Source: Clostridiales bacterium (GTDB lineage Bacteria > Bacillota > Clostridia > Lachnospirales > WQUN01). Taken from it: DNA of 6,386 nucleotides. This document shows, piece by piece, positions 1 to 5,759 of the stretch (position 1 is its first letter; each line of letters starts with the position of its first letter). The stretch covers positions 1 to 6,386 of the forward strand of contig JAISZF010000213.1 of NCBI GenBank assembly GCA_031269415.1, read 5' to 3'. The position numbers were made by a program, and so were the translations under genes. The notes under the pieces are model-generated. The model was not told the origin of the DNA, made no database searches, and was given only the letters and a program-made list of their open reading frames with translations.

Positions 1-1963
1 AGCCGCAGGCGGGGATACGCACCGTAACATATTTGCCGTCCGGCAGTTCAACTACCTCGTCTCTATCCCAAGACAGCGAATTGAATACCGTAAGCCCGCC
101 GCCCCCCGCGATGAATTTCGCCGCGTCGTCGGCGAGCTGTTCCGAGGCGCTGATGATCCTGTTATGCGCCGCGTCGGTTTCCTCGTATACCCGCTTTATC
201 GACGAACCGGGCAGAATATCATGAAATTGCGAGGTCAGCGTCTCTTTCCAAATTGCGTCCATTTCACCGAAAGGATACGCAAAACCGCGCTGTAACGCGA
301 TCGTTCCCCACATCTCCGCTTCCCGAAGCGCGATTTCAGCCTTTCGGTTGCCCCGTTTAACGCCCGCCTGTGAGGTATACACCCCCCGATGAGCGGTGAA
401 ATACAATTCGCCTACATACGTATGCGCGGGACCTCCGTCGGCTTCCAAATCCTCGAAGAGTTTCAGCGGGCTTGCCAATTCCACCTTTGGGCAGCCCTCC
501 AAATCCCTTTCCCGAAGCGCGAACTCCAAATAATCACGGCACGGTCCGCCGCCGCCGTCCCCATATCCGAAAGGCAGCAGAAACTTGTCCATGTCGTCTT
601 TCTGAACGCGGTTCTCCCAAACATCCGTTAATTCCTTTGGATTTGTAGTATAGGTGTAACTGGTTGGCAGGAAGGAAGTGACGCGAGTTCCGTCCATACC
701 TTGCCAATAAAAATAGTGGTATGGAAATTGCTCTCCGCCGTTGTATGACCAGAATATCTTCTGCGTTACCAGATACTCTATGCCGAAGTTTTTGAGTATC
801 TGCGGCAGGGCGGCGCTGTATCCGAAAGTGTCCGGCAGCCAAAGTATCTTGCACTCCACGCCGTATTCTTCCCTGAAAAATTGCGTTCCGTGCAGAAGCT
901 GCCTGACCAGCGACTCGCCGGAGGTCATGTTGGTATCCGGCTCGACCCACATACCGCCCTCCGCAATCCAGCGGCCTTCCTTTATCGCCGCCTTGATCCT
1001 CTCGTACAAGGCAGGGTAATGCTCCTTGCACAGGGCATAAGACACAGGCTGGCTTTGCAGATAACGGTATGAGGGGTACTTTTCCAGCAGCCGCAGTTGG
1101 GCGGCAAAGGTGCGCGCCGTCTTACGCTTGGTTTCGGCAAGCGGCCACAGCCAGCAAATATCCAAATGAGAATTGCCTATGGCGTAAAAACGGGGCGAAG
1201 TGGAGCCGTTCACCGCCTCAAGCGCCGATTTGAGATTTTCCCGCGCTTTTTTGTAATCCTGACAACGTTTTTCTCTGTCCTGTTCAAAGTCCACGTCGTA
1301 GGTAAAACCTTGCAAGGCTTTGAAGATCTTAGCCGCCCGCAGACTTCCGTCGGACAGGCCCTCCATAATTTCCATAAGTGTCCGTACGTCCATCCACAGT
1401 TGATAAGCGTCCTCGTTCCAGATTCCAAACGTGGATAGTCCCAGTTTCGCGCGGTTTTTACCCGCGAGCGGATCTTCATACGATCCCGGCAGAACAGGAC
1501 CCGCGGATACCGCGCCTATGGGGCTTTCAGGATAATAATGCCCCGCGTAGGCTTCGCACAGCAGGGAATATTCCTCTCCCGCGCGTCCGGATTCGGTAAG
1601 GAAGTTGTCCACCATAAAATGATGAGGCGCGGTCATTAGGCCGTGTCGATATGTCCCGAACGCTTCGCCGTTAACGAACAGCGTCGTTTCCCCACCCGGA
1701 CGCAAATCCATTACGATAATTTCGCCCTCGGCTTTTTCAGGCAGGGTAAACCGCGCTTTAAGCCAGGCGTACTGCCATTCCTTACCCCAGCCCGCCTCGG
1801 GTTTTATAGGCGCGAACGTCCGCTTCAGCGCGTCCTCCGGCGCCAGATAATCATACGTAAAGTATGCCTCGAAATCGATCCCGCCTAGTGGCTCGTAGAA
1901 ATCCTCCGCGAGCGTCCGTATCCAGTGGCGCAGTCTTATTTCCCATTCATGTGGTGTTTTCAA
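1..1963 (-). CDS. Alpha-mannosidase, glycoside hydrolase family 38 (3' end off window)
   Basis: Translation from a TTG start at 1963 gives 654 residues with no stop before the left edge. Family members are usually near 1000 residues, so the C-terminal beta-sandwich part is missing. The catalytic domain is unmistakable: GNSHLDICWLWP carries the zinc ligands His266 and Asp268; WLPDTFGYS carries Asp378, which aligns with the family's nucleophile and zinc ligand; a YGDGGGGP loop lies near residue 467; QFHDILPGSS carries the zinc ligand His581. An N-terminal sugar-binding-like domain (FVNGEAFGTYR, near residue 95) precedes it. GH38 enzymes hydrolyse terminal alpha-mannose with retention of configuration. 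No signal peptide is visible, so a cytoplasmic enzyme acting on imported mannosides is likely (inference). The TTG start is chosen because GAGGAG sits 8 bases upstream; the nearest ATG is in another frame. The first codons (TPHEWE) match the oxidoreductase N-terminus encoded upstream, which is odd. The exact linkage specificity cannot be read from the sequence. Confidence 0.95.
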   Translation of the reverse strand, partial: MKTPHEWEIRLRHWIRTLAEDFYEPLGGIDFEAYFTYDYLAPEDALKRTFAPIKPEAGWGKEWQYAWLKARFTLPEKAEGEIIVMDLRPGGETTLFVNGEAFGTYRHGLMTAPHHFMVDNFLTESGRAGEEYSLLCEAYAGHYYPESPIGAVSAGPVLPGSYEDPLAGKNRAKLGLSTFGIWNEDAYQLWMDVRTLMEIMEGLSDGSLRAAKIFKALQGFTYDVDFEQDREKRCQDYKKARENLKSALEAVNGSTSPRFYAIGNSHLDICWLWPLAETKRKTARTFAAQLRLLEKYPSYRYLQSQPVSYALCKEHYPALYERIKAAIKEGRWIAEGGMWVEPDTNMTSGESLVRQLLHGTQFFREEYGVECKILWLPDTFGYSAALPQILKNFGIEYLVTQKIFWSYNGGEQFPYHYFYWQGMDGTRVTSFLPTSYTYTTNPKELTDVWENRVQKDDMDKFLLPFGYGDGGGGPCRDYLEFALRERDLEGCPKVELASPLKLFEDLEADGGPAHTYVGELYFTAHRGVYTSQAGVKRGNRKAEIALREAEMWGTIALQRGFAYPFGEMDAIWKETLTSQFHDILPGSSIKRVYEETDAAHNRIISASEQLADDAAKFIAGGGGLTVFNSLSWDRDEVVELPDGKYVTVRIPACG

Positions 1964-2052
1964 GCGGTTATCTCCTCGTGATAAAACTTTTTGATATTCC
2001 TGTGTCGTTAAGAGTTAGCATTATTCTGTATCCTTCTTTCAGTTGGATTCAT
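1940..2052 (-). repeat. Diverged copy of the oxidoreductase gene start, split by extra bases
   Basis: Bases 1991-2052 align without gaps to 4108-4169 with 10 mismatches in 62 positions. They include the ribosome binding site (an identical 10-base stretch tccttctttc on the plus strand) and the first ten codons. After 39 intervening bases, where the other copy has 5, identity resumes in 1940-1951 versus 4091-4102 (12 of 12 bases). The insertion-like stretch holds the GAGGAG site and TTG start used by the mannosidase. Confidence 0.8.
1968..2021 (-). CDS. 17-codon leader ORF ahead of the mannosidase
   Basis: Reading from ATG at 2021 gives MLTLNDTGISKSFITRR and a TAA stop four bases before the mannosidase TTG start. 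A GAAGGA ribosome binding site lies upstream at good spacing. The first ten residues match the N-terminus of the oxidoreductase gene (MLTLSDTGIS), and three of the four base differences in those codons are silent. The last codons of the leader contain the mannosidase ribosome binding site (GAGGAG), so ribosomes translating it could influence mannosidase initiation (inference). It may instead be a non-functional relic of a duplicated gene start. No function is known to me. Confidence 0.4.
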   Translation of the reverse strand: MLTLNDTGISKSFITRR

Positions 2053-2053
2053 T

Positions 2054-2566
2054 TTAGTGTCTTGAGGATTGGTAGAGGGGGACTAACCCCTTTTTATATA
2101 GGAGCCTTGCGTAGCGCGCGACTGTATTAGTCGTGACGTTTACGATATATTCACCTTGTGTCAGCCAGTCTACAATCTTCATAAAGCGAGAACCATGTCG
2201 CCATATATATGGATTAAAACTGATTACGGGAGAATCCAGCACTCCTATTATCCAACCTGGCCGCAACGCGGTTGCTCCTTCAATGAGATCCTCAACTGTA
2301 GTTACGCGTACGAAGGGCGATCCAAGACACTGGCTGCGGGAAGTCTGGGTTATTCTAATGATTCTTCATCAGGTATCAGACCAAGCATTCTGTTAAAAAA
2401 GATTTCCGGATGAAGATAGGGCCAATTTCAAAATCGCCTTCCGCGTTGGCGGCAAACCTGCGGGCAAAAACAGTTTCTTTTGGAAGAGATAGTCCGGCGT
2501 AATCAAATACCTCGCAGCGTCCGCCTACTCGACCCAGAAAAGTAAAGAAATCCAACAACTCCAGTC
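2054..2566 (-). pseudogene. Decayed coding stretch of unknown family, spread over three frames
   Basis: No intact gene fits this roughly 510-base gap, but protein-like sequence runs through it in three successive minus-strand frames. Segment 1 (about 2566-2415) includes CEVFDYAGLSLPKETVFARR and NAEGDFEIGP. Segment 2 (about 2415-2345) reads HPEIFFNRMLGLIPDEESLE before a TAA. Segment 3 (about 2320-2054) includes SPFVRVTTVEDLIEG, GWIIGVLDSPVISFNPY and VDWLTQGEYIVNVTTNTV, ending at the TAA at 2054. Two shifts would join them into one product of about 165 residues. It begins directly after the oxidoreductase stop, so it was probably in the same operon. Its end coincides with the edge of the repeat at 2052, as if it was cut there by recombination. 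I do not recognise the family. Sequencing error is an alternative cause of the shifts. Confidence 0.5.
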
Positions 2567-4138
2567 CTACGCGAAATATCTGTCCAAGGTTTGCCGTACA
2601 GCCCCCGCGCCAGCAACCATCTGTGAGAAATATTCCTCCACGGCGGCCGCGAGACCGTTATAAAACAGGTTAACGCCAAATATCTCCTGATTGGAAAGTA
2701 TCGGTTTGATAATATCGGTAAACGGCCCCGTATCGCCTAAACTTACGGCGGACATATAACCCGTCAGTTCCTCCAGCATAGGGTCGGGGCTAAGTTCCAT
2801 AGGAATACCGTCGTCGCCGACGCCCATCAGATACCTGAGCCATCCGGCGAAGAAGAATGGGAAACAGACCAGTTTGGAGGAGTCGTGGCCCAACAATTTC
2901 ATACGCTTAAGCGTTTCCCCAAAACGCGGCGGGATCGCCTGAGAGGTATCCACCGCTATCCGTTTCGGCGTGTCCATGATGTATGGATTCGGGAAGCGTA
3001 TTTCCAAAACCTCTTTAATGAAGGCCGAAGGCTCTATAATGACGGGGTCTTCAACATAAGGCATCGCTTCGTCATACCCGGCTCGTTTGATAAGGGTTAA
3101 AAGCGCCGGGTCACGCGTTGTCTCATGGATATAGTCATACCCCAGCAGGCGCCCGAACACGCCAAGTATTGTATGCAACGGGTTGAGGCACGCGCCTACC
3201 TTCATTCTCTCCGCCTTTTCCACAGTAGCCCTGTCGGTGAATATGACGCCGGCTTTCTCAAGCGGCGGTCTACCGTTGGGAAACGCGTCTTCTATTACCA
3301 AATACTCGGTTTCCTCGGCGTTTACAAAACCTGATACGCATGTTCGCTTTTTGGTAAACGCGATATCCAAGCCGCCGCATCCCATTTCATTAAGCTTCTT
3401 CAACACGGCTTCCGAAGGTCGCGGCGTGATTTTGTCTATCATTGTACAAGGAAAACTGACGCTGCCGCTATCCGTAAGGTATTCCACAAAACCCGCCGGG
3501 ACATACCCTCCGTCGCGCCAGCCTTCGGCCACGCGCAGGACGGCGGTTTTCAGCTTATCTCCGTTTTGCGAGCAATTATCCATACTTACGAGCGCGATCG
3601 GAAGCTCTCCGGCCTGATACCTCTCGTAACATAGGGCTGTCAGAACGCCGATGAAGGTTGACGGTTTTTTCACGCCGCTTTGGATGTCCGGCGCCAACCC
3701 GGCAGTCTGATAGCCCTTCTCGGTAATAGTAAACGTAACCATCGCAAGCGACGGACTAACGAATATCTCCCTTAAACGTTGATAGTCGGATATTTTTAAA
3801 CTTTCCACAACGCTCCCGACCACTTCACATTCCAAACCCGATTCTTTCAGCGTAGCCGCTATGCACAGGTTATCGTATGGGGTATACGCCAAGTCGAGTA
3901 TTTCATCATCATAACCCTCGCAGACAATTATACCCGTATCGCTAAGCCCGGCGTTCAGCAGCCGTTGCTGCGATACGGCGGGATAAGCCCTGAATATATT
4001 GCCAGCGCCGAAGTGCAGCCAAACCGGCGCTCGTTGGGCGGTCTGACGCAGTGTTTCGCGGCGGTAGGCGGGGAGTTTGAATCCTAAGGCTTCCCATTCA
4101 TGGGGAGTTGAAATTCCTGTGTCGCTAAGTGTAAGCAT
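2567..4138 (-). CDS. Mannitol dehydrogenase / D-mannonate oxidoreductase family protein
   Basis: This 523-residue NAD-dependent polyol or sugar-acid dehydrogenase belongs to the long-chain family that includes UxuB (fructuronate reductase) and mannitol 2-dehydrogenase. Visible motifs are the Rossmann stretch HFGAGNIFRAYP (residues 42-53), SMDNCSQNGDKL (185-196), FPCTMIDKITPRP (229-241) and the catalytic signature K-x5-N-x2-H as KVGACLNPLH, with Lys313, Asn319 and His322. The C-terminal domain includes CFPFFFAGWLRYL. Length is close to the family's usual 480-550. I chose the ATG at 4138 rather than one seven codons upstream because the AAAGAAGGA ribosome binding site lies between them, about 8 bases before 4138. 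Substrate cannot be assigned from sequence: fructuronate/mannonate, tagaturonate/altronate and mannitol/fructose are all possible. The closeness to UxuB-like sequences favours a uronate pathway (inference). It heads the cluster with the GH38 gene. Confidence 0.93.
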   Translation of the reverse strand: MLTLSDTGISTPHEWEALGFKLPAYRRETLRQTAQRAPVWLHFGAGNIFRAYPAVSQQRLLNAGLSDTGIIVCEGYDDEILDLAYTPYDNLCIAATLKESGLECEVVGSVVESLKISDYQRLREIFVSPSLAMVTFTITEKGYQTAGLAPDIQSGVKKPSTFIGVLTALCYERYQAGELPIALVSMDNCSQNGDKLKTAVLRVAEGWRDGGYVPAGFVEYLTDSGSVSFPCTMIDKITPRPSEAVLKKLNEMGCGGLDIAFTKKRTCVSGFVNAEETEYLVIEDAFPNGRPPLEKAGVIFTDRATVEKAERMKVGACLNPLHTILGVFGRLLGYDYIHETTRDPALLTLIKRAGYDEAMPYVEDPVIIEPSAFIKEVLEIRFPNPYIMDTPKRIAVDTSQAIPPRFGETLKRMKLLGHDSSKLVCFPFFFAGWLRYLMGVGDDGIPMELSPDPMLEELTGYMSAVSLGDTGPFTDIIKPILSNQEIFGVNLFYNGLAAAVEEYFSQMVAGAGAVRQTLDRYFA

Positions 4139-4169
4139 TGTTACGCATCCTTCTTTCATTTGGATTTAT
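4091..4169 (-). repeat. Intact copy of the shared gene-start repeat
   Basis: This is the partner of the copy at 1940-2052. Here the repeat is the native 5' end of the oxidoreductase gene: AAAGAAGGA ribosome binding site, ATG, then MLTLSDTGISTPHEWE continuing into the family-typical W-E...LP segment. It is probably the source copy, because the frame continues unbroken into a normal member of the family. Confidence 0.8.
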
Positions 4170-4240
4170 ATTATTAACAATGGATTCTTCATTTTTTCCG
4201 TATCCATAATAAAAATTCCCCTTTATAAGAAAGATTACTC

Positions 4241-4315
4241 TCAATACAGGCCGAAACGAAACTTCTCGTACACAAGCAACCAATCGTCGGAGCCGCCGAT
4301 GTGACACTCACGCAT
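4241..4315 (-). pseudogene. Remnant of a YafQ/RelE-type toxin C-terminal region
   Basis: The frame reads MRECHIGGSDDWLLVYEKFRFGLY and stops. The stretch RECHIGGSDDWLLVYE closely resembles the C-terminal beta-strand region of YafQ-like mRNA interferases of the RelE/ParE superfamily (typically R-x-CHI...DWLLIY followed by a strand ending in RTG-x-HSDLF). The final strand with its catalytic residues is absent here, and nothing upstream encodes the N-terminal half or a RelB/DinJ antitoxin. At 24 residues against about 90 for the family it cannot be active. The identification rests on one short motif, so it is tentative. Confidence 0.45.
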
Positions 4316-4320
4316 TGAAC

Positions 4321-4329
4321 AGTATAGCA
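4321..4329 (-). promoter_or_regulatory. Candidate extended -10 promoter for the oxidoreductase cluster
   Basis: On the minus strand TGCTATACT is an extended -10 element (TGn followed by a 5/6 match to TATAAT). No good -35 box lies at standard spacing; TTGGTA is 21 bases away. Transcription would begin near 4314, about 175 bases before the oxidoreductase ATG. The site overlaps the start of the toxin-like fragment, so it could have belonged to that gene originally. Confidence 0.3.
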
Positions 4330-4344
4330 CGGACTTGTGAATGA

Positions 4345-4611
4345 TTCTACCAAAATGACATCTCCTTTCAGGATTTACGTCGAAGCGCGCTGAGGCGTAG
4401 GCTTTCCAACGAGTATATATTAGAATTAAAATTGTGGTACGGCGAGGCCGCTCATGAAAAGGCGTACAGCCAGTTGGCCGGATATTTGAAAAGCAAGGGT
4501 ATGACGGTGGGTTATCTTCTGACATATGATTTCCGGAAGGATAAAAACCGGATGTCTCAAGCCGAGTGGGTTGAATGGGACGGCACGCGGATTTTTGACA
4601 CGGTGGTGTAG
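4345..4611 (+). pseudogene. C-terminal remnant of an AAA-ATPase-like / PD-(D/E)XK nuclease family protein
   Basis: The open frame has no start codon and ends at TAG 4609-4611. From 4411 it reads EYILELKLWYGEAAHEKAYS, then QLAGYLKSKGMTVGYLL and WVEWDGTRIFDTVV. This matches the C-terminus of the family of AAA-ATPase-like proteins with a PD-(D/E)XK nuclease domain (DUF1703 type), where E-x-K (codons 4423-4431) is half of the nuclease active site and QL..YL...GYL follows. The upstream Gly-Arg-x-Asp part and the whole ATPase domain (about 450 residues) are missing. The residues before 4405 do not look like the family. It is a truncated fragment, presumably left by a deletion or rearrangement. Such genes often occur in many divergent copies per genome. 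Confidence 0.7.
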
Positions 4612-4621
4612 TTTATAATAT

Positions 4622-4846
4622 ATGCTTGGACAAGCTTTGATCATATACGCTGCCCCCGCCTTGACAATAAATCAGCCAAGTGATAACGTAATGACAATTG
4701 ATTTTCCGGCGAAATTTAGCCGTTTTATCAAACGCTCCGGGGATCGCGATTTTATACTGCCAATTTTTCAACAGTATATCTTAATATCTCCGGGCAAACC
4801 TAAGTTAAGGATACGGATGACGCTTGGCTTTAAGGGGGAAATATGA
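4622..4846 (+). CDS. Doubtful 74-residue ORF before yqzL
   Basis: An ATG-to-TGA frame whose stop overlaps the yqzL ATG (ATGA). No ribosome binding site precedes the ATG, the protein resembles nothing I know, and a TTGACA promoter candidate lies inside it. The four-base overlap with yqzL would suit translational coupling but arises easily by chance. I consider it more likely the untranslated leader of the yqzL-recO transcript than a gene. Nothing else was seen in 4612-4842 apart from the inverted repeat and promoter listed separately. Confidence 0.15.
   Translation: MLGQALIIYAAPALTINQPSDNVMTIDFPAKFSRFIKRSGDRDFILPIFQQYILISPGKPKLRIRMTLGFKGEI
4661..4689 (+). promoter_or_regulatory. Candidate sigma-A promoter for yqzL-recO
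   Basis: A perfect TTGACA (-35) at 4661-4666 is followed after 17 bases by TAACGT (-10), which keeps the most conserved T, A and final T of TATAAT. Start of transcription would be near 4696, giving a leader of about 145 bases before yqzL. No other gene on this strand lies just upstream to supply transcription, which makes a promoter here plausible. Confidence 0.4.
4753..4778. repeat. Inverted repeat in the yqzL leader
   Basis: TATACTG (4753-4759) and CAGTATA (4772-4778) form perfect 7-base arms around a 12-base loop. It is A/T-rich with no T-run after it, so it is not a terminator. It could be a weak hairpin in the yqzL-recO leader or a protein-binding palindrome. Chance is also possible. 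Confidence 0.3.
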
Positions 4847-4944
4847 TTAAGTTTAAGGAATTGTATTGGAGAGTTTTTGAAAAATCAGGGAGCGTGGACG
4901 CTTATATCGGATATAGCAGGACTAAGAAGGGTAAAAACAGGTGA
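4843..4944 (+). CDS. yqzL: YqzL family small protein
   Basis: This encodes 33 residues with a strong ribosome binding site (AAGGGGG, 4 bases before ATG). The core LYWRVFEKSGSVDAYIGY matches the YqzL pattern of W-x-x-F...G-x-x-x-x-Y, and the position immediately before recO is where yqzL sits in Bacillus and Clostridia. The cellular role of YqzL is unknown. The stop overlaps the recO start by four bases (GTGA), implying translational coupling. It is shorter than the Bacillus protein (about 47 residues), lacking the acidic tail. Identification rests on a short motif plus gene order. Confidence 0.78.
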   Translation: MIKFKELYWRVFEKSGSVDAYIGYSRTKKGKNR

Positions 4945-5660
4945 GTACGATCCAGACGAGAGGCGTGGTACTCCGAGGGAGGGATGTTGGAGAAGCGGAT
5001 AAACAGCTTACTTTGCTGACTAAAAGTTACGGAAAGATTATGGTAACCGCAAGGGGCGCTCGCAAGCCGCGAAGCAAATTCCTGGCGAGCGCCCAGTTAT
5101 TTACATATTCTGACTTTATTATCTATGACGGCGGCCGGTTTTATTCTATGGCGCAGACGGATGTAATCGAGAGCTTTTTTAAGCTGCGGGATGATTACAT
5201 CCGTCTGTGCCTAGCGCAGTATTTCATTGAGGTATGCGACAAAACCACGCCGTTTAACGCGCCGTGCGACGAGCTTCTGCACTTGCTGATCATATCGCTG
5301 TCGGCGCTGGCTAAGGGCGCGCGTTCACCATATCTGATCGCGAGGGCGTTTGAGATGAAATTCTTTCAGGTGAGCGGTGTCGCTCCGGAAACCGCGCGCT
5401 GCGCCAAATGCGGCGGCGCTTTGACGCAGCGTGTACGATTCGGAGAGGACGGAACAGTGTGTGAATGTTACGAGCGGCCGGCGGTGCGCGTATCCCCGGC
5501 GGCGCTTGCGGCTGTACGATACATCCTGCTCGCCGGGTTGCCGGATATTTTTAAGTTTACCGCGGATCCCGGAACCCTGAATGAAATTAAGGCCGCCGCG
5601 GGTCTATTCTTTAGAGCTCACTTCGACGCGAGGATTAATAGCTTGGACATGCTGGAATAG
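4941..5660 (+). CDS. recO: DNA repair protein RecO
   Basis: RecO is a recombination mediator of the RecFOR pathway. It binds single-stranded DNA and, with RecR, helps load RecA onto SSB-coated gaps. The 239-residue product has the family's N-terminal OB-fold (TRGVVLRGRDVGEADKQLTL, then YGKIMVTARGARKPRSKF and a YSM...VIESFFKLR segment, residues 6-85). An alpha-helical domain follows, then a zinc-finger-like region CAKCGG (Cys154, Cys157) with CEC (Cys174, Cys176). The second cysteine pair is usually C-x2-C, so C-x-C here is atypical. Length matches the family (about 240-255). The GTG start at 4941 is supported by AAGAAGGG about 10 bases upstream and by the overlap with yqzL. The gene era, often upstream in Firmicutes, is not present here; degraded remnants occupy that place. 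Confidence 0.95.
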   Translation: MSTIQTRGVVLRGRDVGEADKQLTLLTKSYGKIMVTARGARKPRSKFLASAQLFTYSDFIIYDGGRFYSMAQTDVIESFFKLRDDYIRLCLAQYFIEVCDKTTPFNAPCDELLHLLIISLSALAKGARSPYLIARAFEMKFFQVSGVAPETARCAKCGGALTQRVRFGEDGTVCECYERPAVRVSPAALAAVRYILLAGLPDIFKFTADPGTLNEIKAAAGLFFRAHFDARINSLDMLE

Positions 5661-5759
5661 TTTCTTTCTTTCAATCCACATCCGGGTGTGATCCCAGATG
5701 ACAATGCTTCCCGTGCCGAGATTTATTATATCAAACACACTCACGTTTGGAAAGAGCCT
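5661..5759 (-). pseudogene. In-frame protein-like extension beyond the stop of the secreted-protein gene
   Basis: Continuing the minus-strand frame past TAA (5760-5762) gives RLFPNVSVFDIINLGTGSIV followed by IWDHTRMWIERKK before running antisense into the recO 3' end. The alternating hydrophobic pattern and residue mix look like real protein rather than noise. It is most simply the severed C-terminus of the upstream gene. No hairpin terminator for either converging gene is evident in these 99 bases. Confidence 0.4.

Noticed and set aside
2070..2096. Possible rho-independent terminator on the plus strand (AGGGG, six-base loop, CCCCT then TTTT)
   Set aside because: The stem is only about five bases, no plus-strand gene lies upstream, and the stretch falls inside the decayed minus-strand coding sequence.
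2101..2140. CGACT...AGTCG palindrome near 2120-2134 as an operator
   Set aside because: Five-base arms in decayed coding sequence are expected by chance.
2133..2413. Two overlapping plus-strand ORFs of 85-87 codons
   Set aside because: They are antisense to protein-like minus-strand segments, lack ribosome binding sites and have unlikely residue composition.
2885..3617. Several plus-strand ORFs of 69-144 codons
   Set aside because: They are shadows of the oxidoreductase gene, whose motifs on the minus strand are decisive.
4166..4207. Thirteen-codon ORF (MDTEKMKNPLLII) ahead of the oxidoreductase
   Set aside because: An AAGGGGA lies upstream but at long spacing, and no related copy precedes the mannosidase, so there is no support for translation.
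4241..4525. Longer minus-strand ORF of 94 codons containing the toxin-like tail
   Set aside because: Its upstream half is antisense to the well-conserved nuclease C-terminus and does not resemble a toxin, so only the tail is meaningful.
4595..4619. TTGACA followed by TATAAT before 4622
   Set aside because: The spacer is only 13 bases, too short for a normal sigma-A promoter, and TTGACA lies in the preserved coding part of the nuclease remnant.
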